From Thuidium tamariscinum (lineage: Eukaryota; Streptophyta; Bryopsida; Hypnales; Thuidiaceae): a stretch of 64,000 nt of DNA. The notes below the pieces were generated by a model that was given only the letters and a program-made list of their open reading frames with translations, had not been told where the DNA came from and did no database searches. Below, one piece after another: positions 1 through 11,688 of the stretch. A program made the translations under genes and the position numbers. Location: contig OX344758.2 of NCBI GenBank assembly GCA_947034885.2, positions 12,923,067 through 12,987,066 on the forward strand. Reading direction: 5' to 3'. Numbering within the stretch: position 1 is the stretch's first letter; every line of letters starts with the position of its first letter.

Positions 1-393
1 CATTTGCATGCTTCGAAAATCAAATATTACAATCATCGAACCTGAAAGGATTCGCAGGCATTATATTCCACCGACCCATCACCAAGTCATGAACAATCAC
101 ATTTCCGAATGACGCGGACATCAAGACGGTGGATTTGAAAACCAATGCACTTCCACGCTCTTTTAAATTCATAACATTGATGCCATCCAGTTGTTCAACC
201 AATATTGCTCAACAATTGTCAAGAAAATTCATTTGTCACCCAGCCCTGAACCCCGCTGTCATCTTCTCAATCCTTCAATTGACGCTGCACATCTCTGTGT
301 CTAATATCAAGCTCTGTACAAAATTTCTAGGTGAAGTAATCTAGAGGAGCTGATCAACAGCAAAGATAAGCACTTGGAACACTCCTCTACCTC
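1..393. other. 3' flank of dUTPase gene, no gene seen
   Basis: This stretch lies downstream of the dUTPase stop codon and probably contains its 3' untranslated region. Short open frames here start at non-ATG codons or are simple by-products of AT-rich DNA, and none resembles a known family. Nothing else is recognisable. Confidence 0.5.
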
Positions 394-1672
394 TTAACTT
401 TCCACGACAAGTGAAACTCCGGTGGACCCGAATCCACCTTCGCCACGGACTGTGGCGTCCAAATCGTCCACTTCCACAACATCGGGAGTAACAATGAGCT
501 CCAGAATGAGCTGCGCAACCCGGTCTCCGGCTTTGATTTCAAAATCAGAGTCTGCGTGGTTGAAGAGGATGACACCAACTGGTCCACGGTAATCGGCATC
601 GATCACCCCAGCGCCAACATCAATCGAGTTCTTCCATGCCAAACCTGAGCGGGGAGCTGCACATTGGGCACGGTCAGTTAATGGCACAGCCTTGATCTCG
701 ACGAGTCAAAACGAAATCCAACTTCACTGCGAATCACCTCATTCTTTGGTAACCCCTAAAATGAACGACCAAGTAATAGGGGTTTTGAAACAGTCAATTC
801 GATTGAACATATTGTGAAAAATACTATCCAAATTCACATCACCAGAGTCAGTGAGGGACAGTAAACGTGTTGGCCAAAAGATAAAATAAGAAAAGGACAA
901 ACGGAGCGCCAATATGACCTACTCAAATTGGACTACTTGCTCCTTTGGGGGTAATCTTGAGAAACAGCTAATGTAATTCGTTGCATTACAAGCCTCAGTA
1001 AGATGTGAGCACAAGCAGAAAATGTTATGAGAAAGATTGATAGACAAAACTCACCAACACGAGCGTATGTGCCTTCAGGAATGGCAATGGACAGGTCAGT
1101 CTTCACGAGCGCTTTGCCCCGGGCCGGCACAACAGTGTCATAAGCACTGCGAGAATAGCAAGCAATCCACCATCAATACCAAAGGCTCTCCAAAAGAAAC
1201 CCGTCCAAGCCACAACAAACAGCACTCCAGAGCCAAACCCTAAGTAACTGAAGACTCAGCAAGACAAAGCAGGTCCATTTTGCAGACAGAATTCTAAAGT
1301 GAAGGCTCAAAACTCACTTTCTCTAATGGCACATTCTATACTTGCTCAATCACAATATCTCCAGCAATTCTTACATAAGAATCAAATGCAGCACATGAAA
1401 ATCATCCAACCGAATTCTGTTGAAAATCCCACATCTAGCGGGATTGGAAAATGAGAAAGCGGGGGGAAGAGCGTAAGATCACCAAAGCAAGAGATGGATG
1501 CTACGAACCTGGACAGATCGTAACCAGCTAGGAGAGTGGAACCCCGTGAGGGCACGACAGCATTTTCCGACAGCTTCTTGATCCTCAACGCCTGCGACGC
1601 AAGGACCACTTTGCCATTGCCGATATGCCCGTTGTTGTCGTCCAGCTTCGGGATCTTTGCTTGAGGTTCCAT
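394..1672 (-). CDS. DUT1: dUTP diphosphatase (trimeric dUTPase)
   Basis: Hydrolyses dUTP to dUMP and pyrophosphate, which keeps uracil out of DNA and supplies dUMP for thymidylate synthesis. Three exons: 1672-1509, 1146-1055 and 656-394, joined across GT-AG introns to give 172 residues, the normal length. All five motifs of the homotrimeric family are present: AGYDLSSA (49-56), APRSG (86-90), GVIDADYRG (102-110, with the catalytic Asp), GDRVAQL (129-135) and the P-loop-like [10 protein letters not shown] (156-165). The start is the ATG at 1672. The frame stays open upstream but has no further ATG, so an apparent N-terminal extension is not supported; without it the product looks cytosolic or nuclear. 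The N-terminal 40 residues are variable in the family. Motif order and splice phases leave little doubt. Confidence 0.96.
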
Positions 1673-2003
1673 TGCAACAGCAGCAAGAGCAGCTCCAGAG
1701 GTGGAATGGCGCAATGGCGAGGGTGAATGGGAAGGCGGTGAGGTTGATCCACACCATGAAAATTTGCACCTCGGAGACCCGGGAGGATGGCGAGTTGAGA
1801 ATAACGGCCCTGTGGAGGCGCTACGCTCCGTCAGATTTGGCGGGAGGAACTGGCGGGAACACACGCAGTGAGCCGATATCAAATCCACTGAAATCAAGCA
1901 ACCTTCAAGTTCTCCGCAGTTTTCAAATTGTTGTGTTCTTCCTCTGGTCTTTCGTTTCCGGCTCTGTTCTATTTCAATGACCCACCAGATGGTAAGCTTA
2001 TTA

Positions 2004-2276
2004 AGGTAGGTACACCCAAAAGCGCCACTTATTCATACTGTGCCTAGTTCCTGCTATTAGCTAGTTCGGATTTTTATGCAGTCTTGTTGGCAAGTGAAAG
2101 TATGTTCCAATGCACCAAAAAACATAGGATTTGGATATTGTATGCAGAAGTTCTTAACGGTCAAAGTCTGTTTCTGAAAGCACCATCTACAGTCCGCGAA
2201 CATGACTGATTTTGGAAATGTATGTACACTATAGATGGTGCTTTTAGGAACAGGGCACTTTTGGGTGTACCTACCT
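2004..2276 (-). mobile_element. MITE family A, copy 1 (TA target site)
   Basis: The element has terminal inverted repeats beginning AGGTAGGTACACCCAAAA and is flanked on both sides by TA, as expected for a Tc1/mariner-type non-autonomous element. It is 273 bp long and in the opposite orientation to the copies at 15697 and 47162. The interior is shared with those copies, including a phrase on ACTTTTGCATA-like sequence and a subterminal inverted pair around CCATCTACAGT. No coding capacity. Confidence 0.85.
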
Positions 2277-2343
2277 TATCCGTTCTTCTCTTTTATGCTC
2301 TGATTGTTCTCCATTTGTAGACCATGAATTTCCAAGTGTTTTG

Positions 2344-2871
2344 TTCTAAGGTAAGAGGTTCAAAAACCACCCATCTAAGGGCTGGTTCCCCCTTTTCACA
2401 TATTTCCTTGGACTAGAATATTTTTAACTCATTTTTCAGTCAAGGAGAAATAGATGAAGATTCTAACACAAGTTGTTTCATAATTTTCGAAGCATTATTT
2501 GAATTAGTTATGAATTTTCAAACATAGTTTGCCATAGGGCCCATAGTGGTGATCAATAGGCCTTGCAAACCTATACATGCACAGTTTGAAAAAAAATCTG
2601 GCTTGGTTTAAAAACTAGCAGTGCAACATGTCAAAAGTGATATAATTTGTTTCTAAATGCGTCCCTTTCAAAAACTGAAATGGATGGTTGAATCAATCAT
2701 TCTTTCAGATTTTTTTTAATCACTTGAGAGAAGGTAGTTCAACAATCAATCCTTATTTTGAATATAATCAGGAGACACCTATCCACATAGTTAAGAATGA
2801 ACCCAATGAAACCATCCATTCAATTAGTGAAAACAAAGTCTTAGCATGCTTCAATGTAATCCACAATTCAT
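2344..2871 (+). repeat. dispersed repeat family D, copy 1
   Basis: This stretch is clearly similar to 59592-60180 and more weakly to 15100-15660 and 62587-62760 (inverted). Shared landmarks are CTAACACAAGTTGTTTCATA, GAATTAGTTATGAATTTTCA, CATAGGGCCC and TACATGCACAGTTTG. No reading frame is conserved between copies, so it is treated as a non-coding dispersed repeat. Its superfamily is unknown. Confidence 0.75.
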
Positions 2872-3013
2872 TTTCTCACATTAAATGATCCATTTCAGAG
2901 CCTCCTAGGGGACAGGTGCAAAATCCTGAGCGGTTTATGAGCTTTCTCACATTAAATGATCCATTTCAGAGCCTCCTAGGGGACAGGTGCAAAATCCTGA
3001 GCGGTTTATGAGC
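2872..3013. repeat. 71-bp perfect tandem duplication
   Basis: The segment 2872-2942 is repeated immediately at 2943-3013 with essentially no difference. The unit includes AGCCTCCTAGGGGACAGG. The identity indicates a recent event. It lies at the end of family D copy 1, and the unit resembles the matching part of copy 2 near 60110-60160, so the duplicated DNA is repeat sequence. Confidence 0.95.
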
Positions 3014-3487
3014 CCTCTCGTATAGCTCTTCCATTTTCCATTCATCTTTCATCTGTGTTGCGATATTCGAGACTCCACAGTATGAAGTGGCAGATTTAAC
3101 CATGAAAGTATAACGCTTGTAGAATGCCTTCCTGTGGTTAGATGTTTTCACCGTCACGCTTTATTTGTCTGCACAGCATAGTTCAGCACACGCACATAGA
3201 AGTCAAGTAATTCGACCTAGGTTCAATCTTCCTCATCGTTTTTCAAAGTCGACGAGGACAGATTGTAAGCAGAATGTGAATTACAATGATAGGTTCTGGG
3301 GCAACTTTGAGAGAAAATGCATGTCACATTCACACGCATATGAATCGTACACAAGCTCAAGGATAATAATGAGACGTGCAAACTGCACTTCAATATCAAA
3401 TCACGCTGAAAAAATATTTATGCGCGACGGGGAAAACTCGCTGTCACTGAAAGCAGCTACCGTCTAGAAAGAAAGAGATACTTCTTA

Positions 3488-6400
3488 TCAGTAACTACGT
3501 CCCCACAGCGCCCATTTCTTTGCAGGTTTGCCAGATGCAAAACACTTGGTTCCTGAGATTGTCACCCAACAGCGTCAGTCAGAACAGGTTCTCAGGAATA
3601 CCATACGACGGAAATGACGCAAAGGATAGATAGAAAATGGAAACGCCCAAATTACAATAAATAACATACACGCACCTTCAGCGAGTGTATTCGACACCAT
3701 TGGAAGGGTGTCCTGTTCAAATGGCATGCAGAGAGTCTTGGCAGCACCAGCCTCTCCCTTTGTCCTTGCCTTCACGCTCTCCTCCACTTCCTGCATATTC
3801 AAATCCCCAACTTGATTACTAAACATTCGAAGAACGTCCACCACAGAACCCAGGCAGTCACAGTTCTACCGTCACGATAGTAAAGAACCTCAACCCTCCG
3901 CTCTATAACAAAAAATAGAACATCCACTTTGCAGGCTAATAGTAGACTAAAGGAATTTACAAAAAATTATTCTATTGTTATAAAACGTAGGACATGATTA
4001 CTCTAGGCCATTTGAGCAGTTCGAGATTAACCCCTAGAGCACCAGGGATTCAAAATTGGGGTACGCTTGACTCGATCAACCATACTGTGAACAATATAGA
4101 ATTGAGATGTGGCTAATTATGACCACAGTAAAATTATTGACGAGCAATGCATGTGTTGGTCAAAATATTGAAAGACAAGAAAACAAAGCCCACATATGAC
4201 CCACTCAAAACGGCTGGAAAAAAAATCAGGCCTAATTTGGGTCTCTTCATCCCTTCGGGATTAAGTATATCACTCACCACTTCGTCACACCACGGTGCGA
4301 GGACCATCTTCTTGTTGTTCAAAGCAGTCACAAAGTCATCCCAGTTATCAGCTACTGCTATGCACGAGGTCCTCTCTTCTCGAGCTTTCTCCAAGAGTCC
4401 TTTTTGCATCGTGTCCAAAATCTCCCCAATCTTCTCCACAAGGCCAGCCACGGGGATATCCTGAGATCGACCCTCAGCTTTGTCTTCCAGGTCGCGGCGA
4501 ACCACTCGAACCTAAAAGGTAACAAAGCGTGGAAACCAAGTTTATCCAACACGACTTTTACCACACAAGCTTGTAAACACCAGAACATAAGTGCAGGCTT
4601 CGTAACACACTAAACCTAAAATAAACAAGAAAGAAATGAAAATGACGGGATAAACCTATGCATTTACATTTAGAACAATGATATGAGAGTTTGTGTTTTT
4701 AATACATCCTATCACGTCCTAAAACCACAAAACACTGTTATTCGTAACGTGGTAACATGGATTCACAACAGCAGTACATAAACGAAGATATGATGAGCGT
4801 CACTAGTCGTACCTGCTTCTTCTCAATATCCCTGGGACCAATTTCAATCCTCAACGGTACACCTTTCAGCTCCCAATGTGAATATTTCCACCCAGGGGAA
4901 TAGTTATCTCTCAAATCTTCCTTCACTCTGAATCCTACTTCCTGCAACTGTCGGGTGACTTTCGAGCATTCATCGGAGGGGTCGATATTTTTGAACGGCA
5001 CAGGAATGACAACCACCTGGATAGGTGCTACTCTTGGGGGAAGAACCAGTCCTTTGTTGTCTCCATGCACCATCACCATAACTCCGATCTGCAATCAGCA
5101 CAAATCTAATGAATAACAGAGCAAACAGGAAGAATGCTGCACAACAGAAGTGAATATAGTTACAACTTTGAATTGTTGAACAGGTAGCAAATTGTAACCA
5201 GCAGAGACTTACAGATCTGGTGGTAAGACCCCAAGAGTTCTGCCACACCATCTTACGCTCCCTGTTCTCATCCTCAAAATAGATTTCGAACATCTTGGCG
5301 AAGTTCTGGCCCAGACAATGTGATGTGGCCCCTTGCACTCCACGCCCTGTGGCAGGGATGAACGCCTGTGCATTGGCACAGCATGACGATTAATTGAAGC
5401 AAAAATAAAGTTGACTCAGCGACCTCGACCTCGTGTTCCCACCTTAGTAAACGAGTTTGGTGCTTTGTGATAGATGATATTCACCCCCGAAGAAACCTAT
5501 TTCAAAGTACTTCACTTCTTCACTTTACACAGAGAATTGGAGTCACGTTCTGAAGCTCAACACCGTTTATATTTTTACAAAAATATTATCGTTTTTCCAA
5601 TCCTTTATATTGTTAGTCGATTTACAAATGAATCACCAAAGGCTAGGTGAACACGTGAAAAAACAAATAAGAGCTATTCGGTCCTTCAGAAATCAGGAGA
5701 AGGGTGGGATAACCAAGTAAAAAAGAAAATGCCATCAAGATCAACAGAAATGTACCTCAACTGTGGTGGTATACAGACCGCCAGCGAACTTCTCAACCTC
5801 GCTTTTCACGCCCTTGATGACCGGAACTGCAAGAAGCTCCTCATACACCCTGCGATACAGCTCCAAAATTTGATGCACCTGCCGACATATCAATGAATTC
5901 AAACCGATAGCTGGTTACAATTTCAAGATGCTCGAGAAAGCTTTCAGAACTGAACCTAACATTTCCAACCTCATCGAAAGTATATGAAACCCAATTTGCA
6001 ATTACGAGTCACTAGGCTATGAAATAGAAATGACTAACCTCTACGTCTGCTTCTCCTTTCGTAGCAAATGCAGTGTGACCTTCTTGCCACAAAAACTCAC
6101 GACTCCTGCATAAAAGGAGCGAGATTCTTTCATCAAATTTGTTGGGTACGAGCATGCCTACAAGGTTACTACAATCAAGGCCTCAGCAATCTGAACCAAT
6201 CATTCTCAGAAACCTCTTCCGGTGAAATTTCATCTGTCCGGATTCAAGTCATCCACTTGCTACCCAGGACCACACTTAGCAGGTTAACTGGAATTCCACT
6301 CATTCTAAAATGATAGTGTTTCAAAACTTGTTCAAATCTAAGAAAATAAGAAAATGTTCAGATCAGTTTCCAAGTATATCTCAAAGCCCCACCTGATGAA

Positions 6401-7615
6401 AGGGGTGGGGTGCTTAAACTCCCATCGCACCACATTGCACCACTGATTGATTCTAAGCGGAAGATCACGATGACCACGAATCCATTTCGCGAAAATAGGG
6501 TACATTACAGTTTCACTGGTCGGCCGAATGGCAATAGGCTCTTCAAGGTTAGAATCTCCAGATCTCGTTACCCAGGCAACCTGCCAATTGCCAAACGTCA
6601 CATACGAGGTGAACAACCAGAAATGGATGCAGAAGAACATGAGGAAGCTTCAGGATTAGGGTTCGTGACGCTGAACTTCACTAGAACAAACACGAAAATC
6701 TATGCAAGAGAGCGAAGTACCTCAGGGGCAAAGCCTTCGACGTGGTCTTTCTCTTTGGTCAAGGCCTTCTCCGAAACAAACAGAGGGAAGTACGTGTTCT
6801 CAATACCCATCTTCTTGATCTCCTTGTCAAAAAAGTCCTTGATGGATTCCCAGATGGAGTACGACCAAGGCCGCAGGATGTAACAGCCCGAAACATCGTA
6901 GTACTCGATCATTTCGCCTCGCACAACAATCTGTAGCTCCAAACAACCGCACGATGCAGTGAATAGCGAGGCGATATAAAAGAAATTCCAATTCGAGTAG
7001 AACAGTTCGACCAGTGAAGACCAAACGACTGAATGACTTCAGAGCTCTGGACGTGTGTCCCGATGAGCATGAAATACATGGAACACTGCATTGCGAAGAT
7101 CCAAAGACTCTTCGAAACCATCAAGGCAGCTGACTTACATCTGAGTACCATTCTCCGAAGTTTTCATTTTTCTTGAAAGCAAGGCCAAGTCCCGACTCTT
7201 TCTTCACTTCCTTCTTGGCTATCCAGCCCACACATGAAATACGAGAGAATTTGTTACAGAATACTTTGCAACAAATCGTCAAAATCTAAACAAGACAATT
7301 ACTCTTGATCGAACAACCCTCGGCCACGTCTACACAAACCCTACCCCTTCATTGTGCGCGCCATTTCAGCAATCCAAATTCAAAAATAAAAATTCCGAAA
7401 CAATGAAATTACTTAAAAAAAGACGCAATCAGCAACTGCTAACCTCCTTGAGCGGCTCCTCCGTGCACCACGGGCTTCTTCTCCTTGGGGGCTTTCTTAG
7501 GCTTCTCCTTCTTCTCCTTGGTCTTGGCCTCCGGAGCTTCAGCGCCGCTGATACTTACCTTCTCTGCGACTTGGAGATCGTTCACACTCACCCGCTCATC
7601 CCCCTTTTCCGCCAT
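3488..7615 (-). CDS. prolyl-tRNA synthetase, cytosolic eukaryotic/archaeal type
   Basis: Charges tRNA-Pro with proline in the cytosol. Eleven exons: 7615-7444, 7218-7139, 6930-6721, 6580-6393, 6105-6039, 5878-5756, 5365-5213, 5088-4813, 4511-4278, 3790-3676 and 3552-3488; every junction keeps frame and gives 560 residues. Residues 1-60 are a Lys/Glu/Ala-rich extension. The class II core follows, with the RPTSE loop (about 173-177), motif 2 ([16 protein letters not shown], about 206-221) and motif 3 (GLTTR, about 326-330). The HGTP anticodon-binding domain starts near 350. The C-terminal ProRS-C domain ends [13 protein letters not shown], as in archaeal/eukaryotic enzymes. It is not fused to GluRS. 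The ATG at 7615 is the first in frame. The last coding exon is only 65 nt and was found by its conserved end. Confidence 0.97.
4027..4050. repeat. possible degenerate end of TTAA family in ProRS intron 9
   Basis: The sequence ATTAACCCCTAGAGCACCAG in the intron between ProRS exons 9 and 10 resembles the TTAACCCCTAAAGGACCA terminus of the family at 16408. No matching opposite end was found nearby. It may be a remnant or chance. Confidence 0.3.
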
Positions 7616-7662
7616 CCTCACGGCCTCTACCTGGCACAAATCTTCGAGAGGCTACCACAATG

Positions 7663-7679
7663 AAACCCTAAACCCTAAC
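7663..7679. promoter_or_regulatory. telo-box-like tandem AAACCCTA in ProRS leader/promoter
   Basis: Two overlapping AAACCCTA units lie about 50 bp upstream of the ProRS start codon. The telo-box is an established plant promoter element enriched near the start of translation-apparatus genes, so its position suits a tRNA synthetase. Further AAACCCTAA-like sites occur in the NLE1 intron 1 array and near SMG7 exon 1. Function here is inferred. Confidence 0.5.
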
Positions 7680-7699
7680 TTTGAGGTTTTCAGTTGCCA

Positions 7700-10600
7700 A
7701 ATGCCAATGGTGGACCTCATAGCCAGTTTTACAGTGTGAAAAGGTGTTGTCTGCCTAATGCAACACATATCGGAACTGTACTGTAAAGGGCTGTTCGCAT
7801 GGGGAGCCCGACCCGGACCTGCAGCTACAGATCGGCGGTACTCTCCAAGTTTATAATAAAATAGGAAGCCTACTTTCATATAAATATAATTTTAAATAAG
7901 TAAAAGAAATATTCAATTTAGAAAAGTAAAAGTAATAGGGTTAAAAATAAATAAATAAATTCACTTTTCTATTTTTAAGTTTAAAAAAAATTGGAAGACA
8001 AATTCAGAGCAAAAGTAAAAATAAAAAATTCTTTCATATTTTTAAAAATGAATTAAATAGGAACCCCCAAAAAGGAAAAAATAAATTTACCCTACTTTAT
8101 AAAGTAAAGAAGGAAAAAATATGTACACAAGTATGTTTATAAAAAATTTTAAATTAAAAAAGGAAACAATATATAAACATATATGTTTGTATTTCTTTAC
8201 ATTGAACATTAAGAAAAATCCGTCCCTAAGGGAATTGGAAATTCAACCCAAGAATTCGGCCCTATAATCCGGCCCCAAGGGTTTATATTGACTAGGGCTG
8301 GATGGGAAAATTGGGGCCGGATTGAAGGCCCGATTGAAGGCCAATCCGGCCAACCTTCCATCCGGCCCCAAGCCCAATATAAACCGGCCCTGAGTGAAGA
8401 GAGCCCGGAAGGAGATTGGAAGGTCGGGTTGAGGCCAAAATTCCCATCCCCTCAAAAGGTGGAGTTGTACTTTCCATATCTTCTATGTTAACTCGATTTT
8501 CTATTTTTATTTTCTATTATTCACCACTTGTCTTCACTTCCCACTAAAGTCAAAGCTCCAGTGCTTACTTTGGAGCTATAGTTCCCATGTTATCTCATCT
8601 TTAAGTAATTTCTTTAATCTTGGTTATCTCTCTTTGTCTTTGGAGTTTTGGGTTGGGATTTTTTTGAGGCGTATTGGGGTACGCCCCTTGCCTAGGACAA
8701 CTGACCTGAGGGTCAACCTCAACCAACCTCAAGGTCAGGGTCGGGCTTCCCATGCGATCAGCCCCTAATATAGATATTTGACAATTCTACCTTAGAGATT
8801 CACAGTTTTTTCCTTAGACCTAAGTAACCAAATACATTATATCACCCTCAACCTCATGTAACCTTATAAACAAAACCTTTTTTTATACAATCAATTTTGT
8901 GCAATTGAACTTTTCATTAGAACTCAAAAATACCATCATTAGAACTGCATAAAAAATTACTTGAATAAATGCAAGGAAACTCTACAGTTTCAATATAAGA
9001 TCATTAAAATAACCCACTCCTAAAAGCATGCTAATGGACTAAATGCTAGCAAAATTTGCAAATTATACTTTGTACCTCCTTCTATTTGTAAATGACTTTT
9101 TAGTTGGCTATAATTTTGTCCTAATATGATCTTATTGGAGAAAGAAGGAAATTAGTAAATAATTTTCCATCCACTATTCATATACAATGATCAAATATGA
9201 AGCATTTCTATTTTTATTGTAAATAATACCTTCATTTGCAACTTTTAACTGAAGAATCTCATCTATATTGGCTAAGTTTGTTAATACAAGAGTAGCTAAT
9301 CATACATATTTCAATGGGAGGAAGTGAATGATAAAAACAAGTCAACATTATGCCTTGGTGATCCCTCCTATTTCCAATCATTTAAGCAATTCGGCTTATT
9401 TACAATATGTGAAAAGTTGAAGAAAAAATTTTCTTGTGGGAAAGAATAGATTTTAGAAAGATTTCATCTTTTTTCAAATTCTTTCCTCTAAAACCAAATT
9501 ATCATGAATTTTTTATGAAAATTCTATTTATCCCATCCTCAAATATGTAGGCAATCTTATTTCCTACCATGGGGTGGTTAATTATAAAACTAATGCAAGG
9601 CTTTCAACATACAAATTGTAATTGTCATACGCTTTCAATGTACACCTCTTAAACATTGTTGCTACTCTCGTGGGTTTTACAAAAGGTAAGTTGTCACCTA
9701 CACTTTAATTGATAAGAAATTGAACAATTTAAGCTACAATAATGAAATGATGATTGGAAATGGGTGATGTCCTTTAGTGTCACTCTTGTACCAATGAGCT
9801 CGCAAGTGATGGAATAGTGATATTGTAGCATTTTCAAGTATCTTCATTCCTATATCTTCATGTAGTATGCAATTGTGTAACCATTAGTGCTCGTAACAAA
9901 TAGTTCAAAATTTCAATTTTCAAGTATTCTAAAACCACCATTTAAAAAGGGTTATGAAACTCAAAGTTTTAGAATGATAAGAATACAATGATCTTTATTT
10001 ATAGCTCAAAATTTTATTTTTTAAATACTATTTCCTACCTTAATCCAAAACATTTTCTTTAACAAAAAGATCACCTTAGGATGGAGGGAGTATAATAAAA
10101 ACTTGCTAATGCACAACAATTTGGCAACCAACTCATTCACTATCTCAATATCTCTTGACCACCAATCTCAATAATTTGCAATGGCTAAAACATATTAGGT
10201 TAGGTTTGTTCCTTCTCAATTTGCTCAAGGTTCATTTGCATTCACTAACAAATGAAAAGATTAACAAAAAATAAATTTTAAATAGTAATGCAAAATATGC
10301 TCCTAATAATAAAAGTAATGCATTCCAATTAAACATTAGATTTTTTAGAAAGTCATAGGTCATGCTATAGAACCAATTTATCCACCAATCTATCTTTTTA
10401 TCTCTTTGTATGATTTTCCTTGTGAAGACATATTAAAGTATAAGAAGAAAATATCTCTACATGAGTAAAGAGTCAAAATGATAATTAAGGGATTTTCTTG
10501 TGCAACTTGACCATTGATATTTGCTTTCCTAAGTTGTAGAACTTCTTGGTGTAGACTCTAAATTTTGTTGTTCATTTTTTCAAAAGCTATGGTAGATTGT

Positions 10601-11460
10601 TTTTTATTATTAGGATTTCCAAATTGTAAGACCTTAGTTCAGATGGTATTTAAAAGTTCTAAAATAGTACTCTACAACCTTTTAATGTTAGTGCCGTTTT
10701 GTAGAAGGGATTTTCTACTCTCCAAAGAAACTCTTAGCTAAGAAGATAAAATTTCAAATCAAAAAAAGGTTACTTGCAACTTCCAACATACCAGGATACC
10801 TTCAAAAAGATAGGTAATCCACTTTCTTTCAAAAAAACAAAAACAAACTTTGATATCAATGAAAGCAATCTTGCCAAACTATTAGAAACACAAGAGCTAA
10901 ATAACAAGAAGTACAAAAATATGCAAGAGTTGCTTGCAAGAAATTATAAATAAATTTGATTTATAGCTATTGTAGATAGAATACAAGAACAAAGCAATAT
11001 TAGAGATTGTTCTAAAACTTGTGTTGGCAAGATTAAAGAGTCTCTTGTTTTGTCTCCTACTTATATTAGTAGTTGGAATCCTGAAAAAAATCTACAAGAC
11101 TATAGAAGCCAATTCTATAGAAAATATAGAAGATTTTAGAAGATTATGAAAGCTTTTGGAAGAATATAGAAGGTTCTATAAGGTACTAAAAGACTATCAA
11201 GATTTTTAGAAGGTCTTTTAATATCTATAATATTACTTGTGTCCATTTAAGATCATCTTGCTTGCCAAAATATAAATTAAAATACTACCTAGGAAGCCCA
11301 TAGTATTTTAGTATACAACATAGAATGCAAACATACTTGATTATGTCAATATACAAAATAAGAATTGAACAAAACTATTTAAAATCAATCAACATCTACA
11401 ATATAGATTCAAGAGTCATGTAGGTAGAGATTCTTTAGGTGCAAAACTTATATGCACTAA
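7700..11460. other. AT-rich intergenic DNA, no gene
   Basis: From about 7880 to 8225 the sequence is extremely AT-rich. The GC-rich inverted repeat at 8226-8425 is listed separately. From 8430 to 11460 I see only AT-rich DNA with short A and T runs, no credible ORF, no tRNA and no clear element boundary. Confidence 0.55.
8226..8425. repeat. GC-rich GGCC/CCGG block with internal inverted repeat
   Basis: An island of GGCC- and CCGG-rich sequence stands in AT-rich surroundings. GGCCCCAAGGGTTTATATTG near 8272-8291 is mirrored by CAATATAAACCGGCCC near 8376-8391, and ATTGAAGGCC is repeated in tandem near 8323-8342. The arrangement suggests a small inverted-repeat element or fold-back. Open frames on both strands here reflect the composition and are not taken as genes. 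Confidence 0.5.
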
Positions 11461-11688
11461 GGGAGATTTGAGGCCTTTGGAAGCCCGTTTCAAGTTTGTT
11501 ACCAAAAGAATTCTTAAAAATATTGGTTGTTATTAGGCCAACAGTAATCAAACTATTATCAAAAAATAAAAAATAAAAATTTTGAATCATGAAATGCAAA
11601 AAAAAGTCCCCAAAATTTTTTATGATGTGTGAGTTTCTGGTTTTCGTAGTCTAGGAACCTACAGTCTTTCAAAGGCCTCAAATCTCTT
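11461..11688. mobile_element. inverted-repeat element family F, copy
   Basis: The ends mirror each other: GAGATTTGAGGCCTTTGGAA on the left and TTTCAAAGGCCTCAAATCTC on the right. The terminus is related to the compact copy at 45442-45536. The interior is AT-rich and non-coding. It is probably a non-autonomous DNA element; its superfamily is not determined. Confidence 0.65.

Larger units (their letters stand above)
1673..3487. other. intergenic region, repeats only
   Basis: Between the dUTPase start and the ProRS stop I see no gene. The region contains the dUTPase promoter side, one TA-flanked MITE, a member of a dispersed repeat and a short tandem duplication, each listed separately. Open frames such as 2688-2888 fall inside the dispersed repeat. 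Confidence 0.6.

Noticed and set aside
1673-1897. N-terminal extension of dUTPase that could be a transit peptide
   Set aside because: The frame is open and Ser/Arg-rich, but it contains no ATG; the apparent start at 1897 is TTG. The ATG at 1672 gives the normal family length.
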